Source of the DNA: Hyphococcus lacteus
GTDB taxonomy: Bacteria > Pseudomonadota > Alphaproteobacteria > Caulobacterales > Parvularculaceae
Length of the DNA: 64,000 nt
Reading direction: 5' to 3'
Assembly: GCF_041058985.1 (NCBI RefSeq)
Contig: NZ_JBEHZE010000001.1
Location: 2,294,001-2,358,000 of the forward strand
Shown here: positions 42,334-51,193 of the stretch, in pieces
How positions within the stretch are numbered: position 1 is the first letter of the stretch
Layout: each line of letters begins with the position of its first letter
Made by a program: the position numbers and the translations under genes
Notes under the pieces: model-generated
What the model was told of the DNA's origin: nothing
What the model saw: only the letters and a program-made list of their open reading frames with translations
Database searches by the model: none

Positions 42334-43147
42334 TCTTTTCGTCTCCCCATTCGGCCCATGATCCGTCATAGACCGCATGGTTATTCGCACCGATAATTTC
42401 TAATGCAAGAGACAATATAGCAGCCGCGACGCCTGATCCACAGCTTGTAATGACGCGGGCGCTGGGGTCTACGCCCAGATCTAAAAAGAGGTCGCGCAAT
42501 TCGGCTGGCGATTTCATCTGGCCGGAGGCCCCATCGACCACACTCGACGATGGCAAATTCACTGCGCCGGGCATGTGGCCTGAACGAAGGCCGGGGCGCG
42601 GTTCTGGCGCGCGTGCCGCGAAACGATCGGCGGGGCGGGCATCAACCACGGACATCTTGGCCGCCAGCGCGTCGCGGACATCATGGGCAAAGGCATAGCG
42701 CGACGGGGTGGCCGACGGTTTGTATTCCGCTGGCGAAACAATGGTTACATCATCCGTTACCGGATTATTCTCGCGCTTCCACTTTGGCAGGCCGCCATCA
42801 AGCACCGCAACGTTTTTATGGCCCATGGCCCGAAGGCTCCACCACACGCGTGCGGCTGAAAACATACCTGCCTCGTCATAGACGACAATGTGGTCGGTTT
42901 CGCTTAGGCCAAGTGCGCCAACTTGCTCGGCGAATTGGCCGGGCGGCGGCAGCATATGGGTTAGCGAAGTTTCTTGGTAGGCGATTTTGTCAATATCAAA
43001 AAACACTGCACCCGGAATATGTTCCTGGTGGTAGTGTTCAATGGCATCACCATTACCGGGCATGCGCCAAGACCCGTCGATGATTTTGAACCGATCCCGG
43101 TTGGCCGCTAAGTCGTCAGTTGAGATCAGCGGTCCAAAATCGGTCAT
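42302..43147 (-). CDS. sseA: 3-mercaptopyruvate sulfurtransferase (double rhodanese)
   Basis: SseA moves sulfur from 3-mercaptopyruvate to a thiol or cyanide acceptor. The 281-aa protein has two rhodanese domains: an inactive N-terminal one (FKIIDGSWRMPG) and a catalytic C-terminal one with the active-site loop CGSGVAAA. This matches the CG(S/T)GV(T/A) loop of mercaptopyruvate sulfurtransferases rather than thiosulfate sulfurtransferases. The PRPGLRSGHMPGAVNLP stretch is typical. It lies 15 bases after cysK and overlaps the GNAT gene, so it is in one operon. Confidence 0.92.
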   Translation of the reverse strand: MTDFGPLISTDDLAANRDRFKIIDGSWRMPGNGDAIEHYHQEHIPGAVFFDIDKIAYQETSLTHMLPPPGQFAEQVGALGLSETDHIVVYDEAGMFSAARVWWSLRAMGHKNVAVLDGGLPKWKRENNPVTDDVTIVSPAEYKPSATPSRYAFAHDVRDALAAKMSVVDARPADRFAARAPEPRPGLRSGHMPGAVNLPSSSVVDGASGQMKSPAELRDLFLDLGVDPSARVITSCGSGVAAAILSLALEIIGANNHAVYDGSWAEWGDEKNDEQLFPVVD

Positions 43148-43162
43148 GTGTATCCTCGAAGG

Positions 43163-44164
43163 TTAGCTAAGCCATGGTGGCGCGGGAAGGTCTTTTTCTC
43201 GCAGGAATTCGGGGTTGTAAAGCTTTGACGCATATCGGTGGCCATAATCGCATAGAATAGTCACAATGGTATGGCCGGGCCCGAGTTCGCGGGCCAGTTG
43301 TTTTGCGCCAGCAATGTTGATGCCCGAAGAGCCGCCAAGGCAGAGACCTTCTTCGGTCACAAGGCGGAACAACGTTTCTAGCATTTCGGAATCGTGGATG
43401 CGGAATGCATCGTCGATTGGCGCGCCTTCGAGATTGGCGGTGACGCGGCCCTGCCCAATGCCCTCGGTGATCGATCCGCCCTCGCTCGTTAAGGCACCCG
43501 ATTTGTACCAATCATGGATTTTTGAACCACCGGGATCACTCACGGCAATTTTGATGTCTTTGTTGCGATCTTTGAGCGCCGTGGCCACGCCGGCCAAGGT
43601 TCCGCCAGTGCCAACCGCGCAGGTAAAGCCATCGACCTTGCCGCCGGTTTGCTCCCAAATCTCTGGGCCGGTGGTTGCAATATGGAAATCGCGATTGGCG
43701 ACATTATCGAACTGGTTCGCCCAGATTGCACCATGCGGTTCTGCGGCGGCGAGTTTCTCAGCCAAACGGCGGGAATAATGGACATAGTTATTGGGGTTGT
43801 CGTAGGGGACAGCATCAACTTCAACCAGCTCGGCACCATGAAGCCGCAGGGCGATTTTCTTTTCTTCGCTCTGGGTGCGGGGGATCACGATTTGGGTGCG
43901 ATAGCCGAGGGCCGCCCCCACCATGGCAAGGCCTATGCCGGTATTGCCCGCAGTGCCTTCGACAATGACGCCGCCGGGTTTCAATGCACCGGATTTTTCG
44001 GCGTCGCGTATAATGCCCAAGGCCGCGCGGTCTTTGACCGATTGGCCGGGATTTAGAAATTCGGCTTTGCCGTAAATCTCACAGCCGGTTTCTTCTGATG
44101 CGCGTTTTAGACGGATCAGCGGCGTTCCGCCGATTAGGTCAATGAGGGACTGGCTGGTGGTCAT
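43163..44164 (-). CDS. cysK: Cysteine synthase (O-acetylserine sulfhydrylase)
   Basis: The PLP enzyme makes cysteine from O-acetylserine and sulfide. The 333-aa protein has the PLP lysine Lys44 in NPGQSVKDRAALG, GTAGNTGIGLAMVGAALGY (the Asn loop), AVGTGGTLAGVA (the phosphate-binding loop) and LGGSSGINIAGA (the C-terminal PLP contact). It is slightly longer than the usual roughly 310 aa. It is the first gene of the sulfur operon cysK-sseA-GNAT-metC-lipoprotein. Related cystathionine beta-synthases share the fold, but no CBS regulatory domain is present. Confidence 0.93.
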   Translation of the reverse strand: MTTSQSLIDLIGGTPLIRLKRASEETGCEIYGKAEFLNPGQSVKDRAALGIIRDAEKSGALKPGGVIVEGTAGNTGIGLAMVGAALGYRTQIVIPRTQSEEKKIALRLHGAELVEVDAVPYDNPNNYVHYSRRLAEKLAAAEPHGAIWANQFDNVANRDFHIATTGPEIWEQTGGKVDGFTCAVGTGGTLAGVATALKDRNKDIKIAVSDPGGSKIHDWYKSGALTSEGGSITEGIGQGRVTANLEGAPIDDAFRIHDSEMLETLFRLVTEEGLCLGGSSGINIAGAKQLARELGPGHTIVTILCDYGHRYASKLYNPEFLREKDLPAPPWLS

Positions 44165-44330
44165 GTTACGCGTCTCCGGACAGGATTGCGGCCAATTTGG
44201 CCATCATAGCAAAAAAACGGCACCATGCCCGCATCTGGTCAGGGATTGAATTCAAAAATTCTAACAACGCATAGAGATATCATGCGGTTGCGGGTTTATT
44301 TTGGGGCACGCTCCTCCGTGCAGAGAGGAA

Positions 44331-45140
44331 TTATCCCTTGGATTTGTCTATTTCTTTGGCTTCGTTCCAAAGCGTTTCCATGGCGTCGAGACTGGCATCA
44401 TTGAGGTTTTTGCCGTCTTCATTCATGCGCGCTTCGATATGGCTGAAACGTCTGATGAATTTTTGATTGGCACCGCGCAACGCTGCTTCGGGGTCGATAT
44501 CAAGATGTCGTGAAAGGTTCGCGAGCACGAAAAGTAGGTCACCAAATTCTTCTTCGATGTGGGATTTATCGTCCGATTGCATCGCCTCGTTTAATTCTTC
44601 GGTTTCTTCGGCAATTTTGTCGAGAACGTCGCGGGCATTGTCCCAATCAAACCCCACACGCGCTGCGCGCTTTTGTAGTTTAACCGCGCGGGTGAGGCCC
44701 GGAAGACCGGCAGGAACATCAGCGAGAAGACCATCTTTGCCTTTGACGGCACGTTCCTTGGCCTTTTGTTTTTCCCATGCGTCGGTCTGTTCTTCTGCCG
44801 TGCGCATGGTCTCGTCGCCGAAGACATGTGGGTGTCGGCGGATCATTTTTTGGGTGATTGCGTCGGCGACATCGCCAAAGGTGAAAAGACCTTTTTCACG
44901 CGCCATCTGGGCGTGGAACACCGATTGGAACAACAAGTCACCCAGCTCTTCTTTGAGGCCGGCCATATCATCGCGCGCAATGGCGTCCGCGACCTCATAG
45001 GCTTCTTCGATGGTATAGGGTGCGATCGTTTCAAAATCCTGTTCGATATCCCATGGACAGCCATTTTTGGGGTCGCGCAGGGCGGTCATCACATTTAGCA
45101 AGCCCTCTATTTTTTTTGCGTCGGCATCGGATTTGGACAT
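44331..45140 (-). CDS. mazG: Nucleoside triphosphate pyrophosphohydrolase MazG
   Basis: MazG hydrolyses NTPs to NMP plus pyrophosphate, clearing damaged or stringent-response nucleotides. The 269-aa protein has two MazG domains. The N-terminal one has LRDPKNGCPWDIEQDFETIAP followed by EEAYEVADAI and KEELGDLLFQSVFHAQ, the Mg-binding EExxE...ExxD motif. The C-terminal one has KIAEETEELNEAM and IEEEFGDLLFVLANL. The start MSKSDADAKK is preferred over a longer frame. It is divergent from ilvE. Confidence 0.93.
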   Translation of the reverse strand: MSKSDADAKKIEGLLNVMTALRDPKNGCPWDIEQDFETIAPYTIEEAYEVADAIARDDMAGLKEELGDLLFQSVFHAQMAREKGLFTFGDVADAITQKMIRRHPHVFGDETMRTAEEQTDAWEKQKAKERAVKGKDGLLADVPAGLPGLTRAVKLQKRAARVGFDWDNARDVLDKIAEETEELNEAMQSDDKSHIEEEFGDLLFVLANLSRHLDIDPEAALRGANQKFIRRFSHIEARMNEDGKNLNDASLDAMETLWNEAKEIDKSKG

Positions 45141-45334
45141 GAAGATCCTCAATTTGCGGGAGATATGCGATGGCGTGGTCAAATCTGCTGTTTGAGGCTG
45201 GCATAATAGGTATTCCCCCCAGAGGCTACTATTTGGGGCGTTGTTTTGGCTTGCCGCTTGATTTTGCTGTCGCTCTCCGCCATTCAACCGACCATAAGCC
45301 TTATAAATTGGCGCATCGAGAAGGAACGAGAGAA

Positions 45335-46258
45335 ATGCCTATTCAGGAAGCTAAGCTGATCTGGCGAAACGGCAAGATGATCCCTTGGGCGGAAGCGACC
45401 ACCCATGTATTGACCCACGGTCTGCATTACGGAACATCAGTGTTCGAGGGCATGCGTGCCTATAACACCAAAGATAAAGGTGTGTGCGTGTTCCGTAACC
45501 GGGAACACATCGAGCGTTTTCATTTCTCTGCGCGTGTATATCAGATCGGCATGAAATATTCCGTCGAAGAGCTGATGCAGGTTTGCCGCGACGTTGTGCG
45601 CGAGAACGGCCTCGACAGCGCTTATATTCGTCCGGTGGCATATCTCGGCTATGGCGAGATGGGTCCAGCATCAAAGGCAGCACCATCTGATATAGCGGTG
45701 GCTGCATTCCCTTGGGGTGCTTATCTCGGCGAAGAAGGCCTAAAGGAGGGTATCGACGTTGCGGTATCGAGCTGGCGTCGTTTTGCGCCGGGTACGGTGC
45801 CGGCGGGTGTTAAAGCGGGCGGCAATTACTTGTCGAGCCGTTTGGTTTCTATGGAAGCCAAAGACCGTGGTTTTGCCGAAGGCATAGGTCTTGCCCATGA
45901 TGGTACTGTCAGCGAAGGCGCAGGCGAGAACTTGTTCCTTGTCATGAAGAACAAAATCATCACGCCGCCAGCTTCGGCCTCCATCCTTTCGGGCATCACG
46001 CGGGAAACTGTTATGACGCTTGCGAAAAAAGCTGGCTATGAAGTTATCGAACAGACAATCGCACGCGAGAGTATGTATGCGGCAGACGAGATGTTTCTTA
46101 CGGGGACAGCCGCAGAGATCACGCCAGTGCGTTCGGTAGATAAATTGACCGTCGGCAGCGGTGATCGTCCGGTTACGTCAAAACTTCAGGAAATGTTCTT
46201 TGGTTTGTTTACAGGCGAGACCAAAGACGAATGGGGCTGGCTCGACCCGGTCGCATAA
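45335..46258 (+). CDS. ilvE: Branched-chain amino-acid aminotransferase
   Basis: This class IV PLP aminotransferase performs the last step in isoleucine, leucine and valine synthesis. The 307-aa protein has IWRNGKMIPWAEATTHVLTHG, YGTSVFEGMRAY, the PLP lysine region VKAGGNYLSSRLV and SEGAGENLFLV, all diagnostic. AAGGA lies upstream of ATG 45335 with suitable spacing. A much longer frame without family similarity was rejected. A strong bidirectional terminator follows. Confidence 0.95.
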   Translation: MPIQEAKLIWRNGKMIPWAEATTHVLTHGLHYGTSVFEGMRAYNTKDKGVCVFRNREHIERFHFSARVYQIGMKYSVEELMQVCRDVVRENGLDSAYIRPVAYLGYGEMGPASKAAPSDIAVAAFPWGAYLGEEGLKEGIDVAVSSWRRFAPGTVPAGVKAGGNYLSSRLVSMEAKDRGFAEGIGLAHDGTVSEGAGENLFLVMKNKIITPPASASILSGITRETVMTLAKKAGYEVIEQTIARESMYAADEMFLTGTAAEITPVRSVDKLTVGSGDRPVTSKLQEMFFGLFTGETKDEWGWLDPVA

Positions 46259-46277
46259 AATATAATCATATCAATAA

Positions 46278-46307
46278 AAAAGCGGGTCCGATTGACCCGC
46301 TTTTTTT
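46278..46307. terminator. Bidirectional terminator between ilvE and the alkaline phosphatase gene
   Basis: The stem AAAGCGGGTC / GACCCGCTTT has a 5-base loop, with an A-run before it and a T-run after it. It sits 20 bases past ilvE and 17 bases from the phosphatase stop and can serve both convergent genes. Confidence 0.88.
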
Positions 46308-46323
46308 GTGTTTCTCGCGAGGC

Positions 46324-47874
46324 TTATTCGCCAGCGCGCTTGCGCAGTTTTAGCGTATCATCAATCACATGAAAGATATAATTCTGTTCGACGACGCCGC
46401 TAAATAGATAGGCGCCAGGACCAGACGCGTAGATTGTTACATCCTGTCCACCATGGGACTCGCTATAGCTCGGCACTAAAGCGGGCTGTAGAAAATCATG
46501 GTCGGCGACTTCTTCGGCGCTTAGCTCTGGACGACCATCGGTGAGGTCGGGATTTTTGCTGAACACAGATCCGGGGCCGTTGGCATAGGCGAGGGTTGTG
46601 TATGGCTTACCGTCTAACCCTTTCAGCGGTTCGAGATCGCCATCATCGTTCCGTTGTGCCGCGAGGCCAAGAATGTCGTTCCCCTTAGCAGGGTAGCCAG
46701 CGAAGCTAAGTGTGTGACCGTGGTCTGCGGTTGCGATGATCAACGTATCGTCTTTGTTGGTCATGGCGCGCGCCGCAGCAATCGCTTGTGAAAACTCTTG
46801 CGCATCGCGAAGGGCGCGCGCGGCATTGCCGCCATGATGGGCATGGTCCACACGGCCAGCCTCAATCACGAGCACATAACCATTTTCTTTGCGCGATAGA
46901 ATATCGATAGCTTTGCGCGTCATTTTTTCGAGTGATGGCTCGCCATTGTCATCTTCGGGGCGGTCTAATTCATATTCCATGTGAGAGCGTTCAAACAGGC
47001 CCAGGATTTTAGGATCAGTAGACGGATCAATATTGTCGAATTGTTTTTCGTTCCATATGAAAACATGGGAGTTTGACTTGGTCATCCACTCGGCCGCTAA
47101 GTTACGGCCATCTTTGCGCATGCCGAATTTGCCTTCGTCCTCGGGGTCTTTGAAATCGGTCGGCAGAAAGTTTGACCGTCCGCCACCAAGTGCGATGTCT
47201 ACGCCGTCACCATATTCGAAATCGATGAGTTGGCTCGCAATATCACGGCATCCCATTTCAAATGCGCCTTCAGGCAAATTGGCGTCACTTTCCCAATTAC
47301 GATCTGGTGAATGTGCATAGGTCGCTGCCGGTGTCGCGTGGGTCAGGCGCGCCGTCGATACGACGCCAGTTGCCATGCCGGCGCGTTCTGCAAGCTCAAC
47401 TAATGTTGGCGCGTGCGCGTTCAGGCTGGATGCGCAATCACTGCGTTCGGCGGTATTATCGAGAGAGATGATGCCGCCCTTGGTTTTGTACCCGGTGGCC
47501 ATCGCTGACATGGTTCCCGCTGAATCCGGCGTTTGGAGATCAGTGTTGTAGGTTTTCGACATGGCTAGATTGGGAAACCGTTCAAATGATAGCAGGTTTT
47601 CTTCGCCTTCTTCGCCGCGCGATTGCCCGTCATATATGCGTGCGGCGGCAACGGTAGTTGGGTCCATGCCGTCGGCTATAAACAGGATGACGTTCTTTGC
47701 CCGTGATTTATTGGGCTTTACCGTTTTGCGTTGCGCAAGTGTATCCTGAGCGCCATCATACCAATAATCGCCGGTCTTGGGCGCTGGATTATTGGTGTTT
47801 GAGCTAAGAATGGTTGATTGCGTGCAAGCCCCTAGGCTGGCCGTGCACAAAAGTAGGGCGGCATATCTAAGCAT
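46324..47874 (-). CDS. Alkaline phosphatase (PhoA family), lipoprotein
   Basis: This is a metal-dependent phosphomonoesterase of the PhoA/alkaline phosphatase superfamily, 516 aa. The lipoprotein signal ends at the lipobox LGAC (Cys16). The active-site serine is in LQTPDSAGTMSAMATG, with the metal Asp in ILFIADGMDPTT. Zn/Mg ligands are in VLVIEAGRVDHAHHGGN, in LIIATADHGHT and near SESHGGQDV. It should release phosphate from organic esters in the periplasm. No pho-box was identified upstream. It is transcribed alone, convergent with ilvE. Confidence 0.92.
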   Translation of the reverse strand: MLRYAALLLCTASLGACTQSTILSSNTNNPAPKTGDYWYDGAQDTLAQRKTVKPNKSRAKNVILFIADGMDPTTVAAARIYDGQSRGEEGEENLLSFERFPNLAMSKTYNTDLQTPDSAGTMSAMATGYKTKGGIISLDNTAERSDCASSLNAHAPTLVELAERAGMATGVVSTARLTHATPAATYAHSPDRNWESDANLPEGAFEMGCRDIASQLIDFEYGDGVDIALGGGRSNFLPTDFKDPEDEGKFGMRKDGRNLAAEWMTKSNSHVFIWNEKQFDNIDPSTDPKILGLFERSHMEYELDRPEDDNGEPSLEKMTRKAIDILSRKENGYVLVIEAGRVDHAHHGGNAARALRDAQEFSQAIAAARAMTNKDDTLIIATADHGHTLSFAGYPAKGNDILGLAAQRNDDGDLEPLKGLDGKPYTTLAYANGPGSVFSKNPDLTDGRPELSAEEVADHDFLQPALVPSYSESHGGQDVTIYASGPGAYLFSGVVEQNYIFHVIDDTLKLRKRAGE

Positions 47875-47999
47875 TAGCGCATTTCCTTACGGCTTCTATT
47901 TAGCTGCTTTATAAATTGGTTTCGGATTACAAAACCATGACAATATCATGATAATCGGCGCGGGCTACGCTCGGGCGTTATGAATAGGGAAATACATCA

Positions 48000-50153
48000 A
48001 TGGGGATTTGGATACGTTGGATCGGAGCATTGATTTTCGCGGGATTAGTTGCCGCATTCTCCTATCTGAAAACGCCCAAATTCCAAGCGTTTGACACAGA
48101 TGCTGCGCTCCAGGCCGCGAGTGCCTATGACGCACGGGTTATTCGCGACCGGTTTGGGGTGCCACATATTTACGGCGCACGAGACGCTGATGTGGCCTTT
48201 GGTCTTGCTTACGCCCACGCAGAGGACGACTGGGCAACGATTGAGGAAGTGATTTTCTTTTCGCGGGGCCAGCTAGCGCTACGCAATGGCAAGGCAGCTG
48301 CGATCCCTGATTATCTTATCGCAGCATTAGGCATCAAAGAATCCATCGAAACGAAGTATGAAACGGATCTTTCGGCCAAATCGCGCACAATCGCCGAAGC
48401 TTATGCCGCCGGGATCAATCTTTATTGCGCCGAGGAAAAGCGCCGATGCGCGCATGGCGCTGCCCCGGTGACCGGCAAAGATATTGTTGCGGGCTTCACA
48501 TCGCGTACGCCGTTTTTCTATGGGCTTGATCAACAACTCACGAAAATATTCGAGGGCGACGTCGAGCTGGCCGAGGCTGCGAAACAAACCCGCGAAGCCT
48601 TTTTGCAGGTGCCGCGCGGATTTGAAACCGGATCGAACGCAATGGCCGTCGCGCCGTCTCGCTCGGCGGATGGCCATACGCGCCTGATGGTCAATTCACA
48701 TCAACCTTTTGAGGGGCCGGTGGCTTGGTATGAAGCGCGGGTCAAATCGGACGAGGGCTGGGACATGATTGGCGGATTGTTTCCGGGCGCGCCACTAATC
48801 CTGCATGGGGCGGGGCCGGATTTAGGGTGGGCCTTTACCGTCAATAAACCCGACCTTGTCGATGTTTATGCGCTCGAGGTCGATAACGCCAAAAACCCTA
48901 AACGATATATGTTTGATGGCGAATGGCGCGATCTTGATATTCGCAAAGTAAAATTTCGCGTAAAACTGTTCGGTCCATTAAGCCTCCCAGTAACTCGGAA
49001 GGCCATAAAATCTGTTCACGGACCAGTGTTCGTAACGGACAATGGCGTGTTTGCGGTTTCTTATGCGGGCGCGAACGACATCCGAACCCTAGAGCAATGG
49101 TATCGAATGAACCGGGCAAGCGATTACACCGAATGGCGTGACGCATTGTCGATGCTCGCGATCCCTAGTTTTAATGTGGTTTACGCCGACGGTGACGGTA
49201 TCATCGCCTATTACTACAACGCCGCTTTGCCCATTCGCGAGGCGGGCGTTAATTGGTCAAAGGTCCAGCCCGGCGACGACCCTGCATTGTTGTGGCGCGG
49301 TACACGCAAGCTGAACGAGGTGCCGCAAGTGGTCATGCCGCACTCCGGCTATGTGGTGAATGCCAATCATCCGCCATTCGCCGCTTCTGGCCCAGAGGAT
49401 AACCCCCAATCAGAAAATTTCCCGCCCCATTACGGTGTTGATCAGCGAACCACCAATCGCGGAATTCGCATTCAGGCACTTTACGGCACCGACCCGTCTA
49501 TTACCCCGGAGGAATTTGTCGCGTATAAATTCGATAATCGTTACGCAGAGGGTTCGCGTTTGATGGAGGTCGTCAATTCGGTCCTCACAAATGCCGATAG
49601 CGATAGCAAAGCTGAGGAAATATCCGTACTGCGCGGCTGGGACGGTGCTGTCACGACCGATAGTCGCGGCGCGCCATTGGCGGTTCTTACGGCGCAACGG
49701 GCGCGGGGGAGCCTACTCAACGACGAAAATGTTGAGACGCCAGACTATCTAACAGCATTCCGCGAAACCGCCGCAGATTTGCGGGCAGGTTTTGGGCGTG
49801 TTGACCCGACATGGGGTGAAGTTGTGCGGCTCAAACGCGGCGCGCAATCATTGCCGGTGAATGGTGGGCCAGACACCTTGCGCGCGATCTATCCCGATGG
49901 TGACCTGACCCAAGGACCGCTAAAGGCTGTTGGCGGCGATAGCTATATTCTTTATGCGGATTGGTCTGGACCACGCGATGTATCGATCAAAACCATTCAT
50001 CAATATGGTGCAGCGACACTTGATGAAACATCGCCGCATTATGCGGATCAGGCCCCATTATTTGCAGATGAAAACTGGAAATCACCGCCAATGGAGCTTG
50101 AAGAATTGTTGTCCGAGGCAACAGCGGACTATCGCCCCGGACAGACACCTTAG
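48000..50153 (+). CDS. Penicillin-acylase-family N-terminal nucleophile hydrolase (AHL/aculeacin acylase type)
   Basis: This 717-aa enzyme of the penicillin G acylase / PvdQ group is made as a precursor and processed into alpha and beta chains. It starts with a membrane-anchor or signal helix (residues 4-22). The catalytic serine is Ser212 in ETG-SNAMAVAPS, at the predicted start of the beta chain, and HQPFEGPVAWYEARV and PGAPLILHGAGPDLGWAFT follow as usual. These periplasmic enzymes cleave amides such as acyl-homoserine lactones, beta-lactams or lipopeptides. The substrate is not determined. The stop overlaps the stop of the convergent dehalogenase by 4 bases. Confidence 0.9.
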   Translation: MGIWIRWIGALIFAGLVAAFSYLKTPKFQAFDTDAALQAASAYDARVIRDRFGVPHIYGARDADVAFGLAYAHAEDDWATIEEVIFFSRGQLALRNGKAAAIPDYLIAALGIKESIETKYETDLSAKSRTIAEAYAAGINLYCAEEKRRCAHGAAPVTGKDIVAGFTSRTPFFYGLDQQLTKIFEGDVELAEAAKQTREAFLQVPRGFETGSNAMAVAPSRSADGHTRLMVNSHQPFEGPVAWYEARVKSDEGWDMIGGLFPGAPLILHGAGPDLGWAFTVNKPDLVDVYALEVDNAKNPKRYMFDGEWRDLDIRKVKFRVKLFGPLSLPVTRKAIKSVHGPVFVTDNGVFAVSYAGANDIRTLEQWYRMNRASDYTEWRDALSMLAIPSFNVVYADGDGIIAYYYNAALPIREAGVNWSKVQPGDDPALLWRGTRKLNEVPQVVMPHSGYVVNANHPPFAASGPEDNPQSENFPPHYGVDQRTTNRGIRIQALYGTDPSITPEEFVAYKFDNRYAEGSRLMEVVNSVLTNADSDSKAEEISVLRGWDGAVTTDSRGAPLAVLTAQRARGSLLNDENVETPDYLTAFRETAADLRAGFGRVDPTWGEVVRLKRGAQSLPVNGGPDTLRAIYPDGDLTQGPLKAVGGDSYILYADWSGPRDVSIKTIHQYGAATLDETSPHYADQAPLFADENWKSPPMELEELLSEATADYRPGQTP

Positions 50154-51079
50154 GCGATACCGAATTTTTCGAGCGCAGCCTTGGCGATAGGCTCGCCCCA
50201 TTCCTGCACGAAATGCCCAGCCTCGGCGACTTCCATTGGTTCCGGGCAGTTCTTGATGATCGAGCGCAAGAACGCCATTGCTGGTGGGCCAAGCACAGGG
50301 TCTTGCATTCCTACGGCCATGAAACTGTCGCCCGACCATTGCTCGGACCAAAATTCCCGCGCCTTGCGAGAGGTTTCAACACCTTCGCTGGCGATTTTGG
50401 TTAGGTCATCGTCAGGACCTTCTTTTAACATCACAAGCTCAGGAAAACGCCGTACGCCCCCTTTATAAGATTGATCGGGGAAGGGCGCGTTATAGGCATC
50501 GACCTCAGCGTCAGTAAGGATCGGCGTCGCGCGCTTCATCAGGCCGCCCACATTAAGATCAGGGTTCGCGCGGTTAAACGCGCGCCACGCCGCAAAACCT
50601 TCGCCCGCATTTTCGCCGGTCGGCAGGCCGGTATTCATTACCAAAAGCCGCGAATACCGATCCGGCGCTTCCATAGGCAGGGTCAGACCCAAAACGCCGC
50701 CCCAATCCTGCACCACCAGACACACATTCTTAAGGTCCAACCGTTCGACAAATTCAAGCAGCGAGTCGCGATGGAAATGATAGCGATAGACGTCGTCATC
50801 CACCGGCTTATCGGAACGGCCAAAGCCAAACATATCGACCGCAATGGCGCGATGGCCCGCGCCAGTAAATACCGGGATCATCTTGCGGAACAGATAGGCC
50901 CATGATGGCTCGCCATGGATACAAAGGAACGTCACATCGGCGTCTTTGGGCCCTTCGTCCACATAATGCATGCGCAAGCCGTCATACCCCTTGAGGTCTT
51001 CAACGTATTTTGGCGCATAGGGCCAAGCGTCAAGAGTATTAAATCGCTCATCGGGGGTTCTTAATGCCTTGATTGCCAT
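50150..51079 (-). CDS. Haloalkane dehalogenase (alpha/beta hydrolase)
   Basis: This enzyme cleaves carbon-halogen bonds by hydrolysis to alcohol and halide. The 309-aa protein has the oxyanion motif HGEPSW (residues 55-60), the nucleophile Asp125 in VVQDWGGVLG with Trp126 as the halide-binding Trp, and the catalytic His in EAGHFVQEWGE near the end. The length and motifs fit the DhlA-like subfamily I. The cap domain holds a MKRATPILTDAEVDAY stretch. It could act on natural marine organohalogens or be an epoxide- or ester-hydrolase paralogue; dehalogenase is the best call by motif. Confidence 0.85.
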   Translation of the reverse strand: MAIKALRTPDERFNTLDAWPYAPKYVEDLKGYDGLRMHYVDEGPKDADVTFLCIHGEPSWAYLFRKMIPVFTGAGHRAIAVDMFGFGRSDKPVDDDVYRYHFHRDSLLEFVERLDLKNVCLVVQDWGGVLGLTLPMEAPDRYSRLLVMNTGLPTGENAGEGFAAWRAFNRANPDLNVGGLMKRATPILTDAEVDAYNAPFPDQSYKGGVRRFPELVMLKEGPDDDLTKIASEGVETSRKAREFWSEQWSGDSFMAVGMQDPVLGPPAMAFLRSIIKNCPEPMEVAEAGHFVQEWGEPIAKAALEKFGIA

Positions 51080-51193
51080 ATATTTTCCTTCCGGTTGAAA
51101 TCTTGACGTCTCTGGTCTTTATAGTCCCGCAAATAGGCGCAAGACCCAAGGCTCAACAGCAGCTAGACCAATAACAAAAAGGCGATGTGATAA

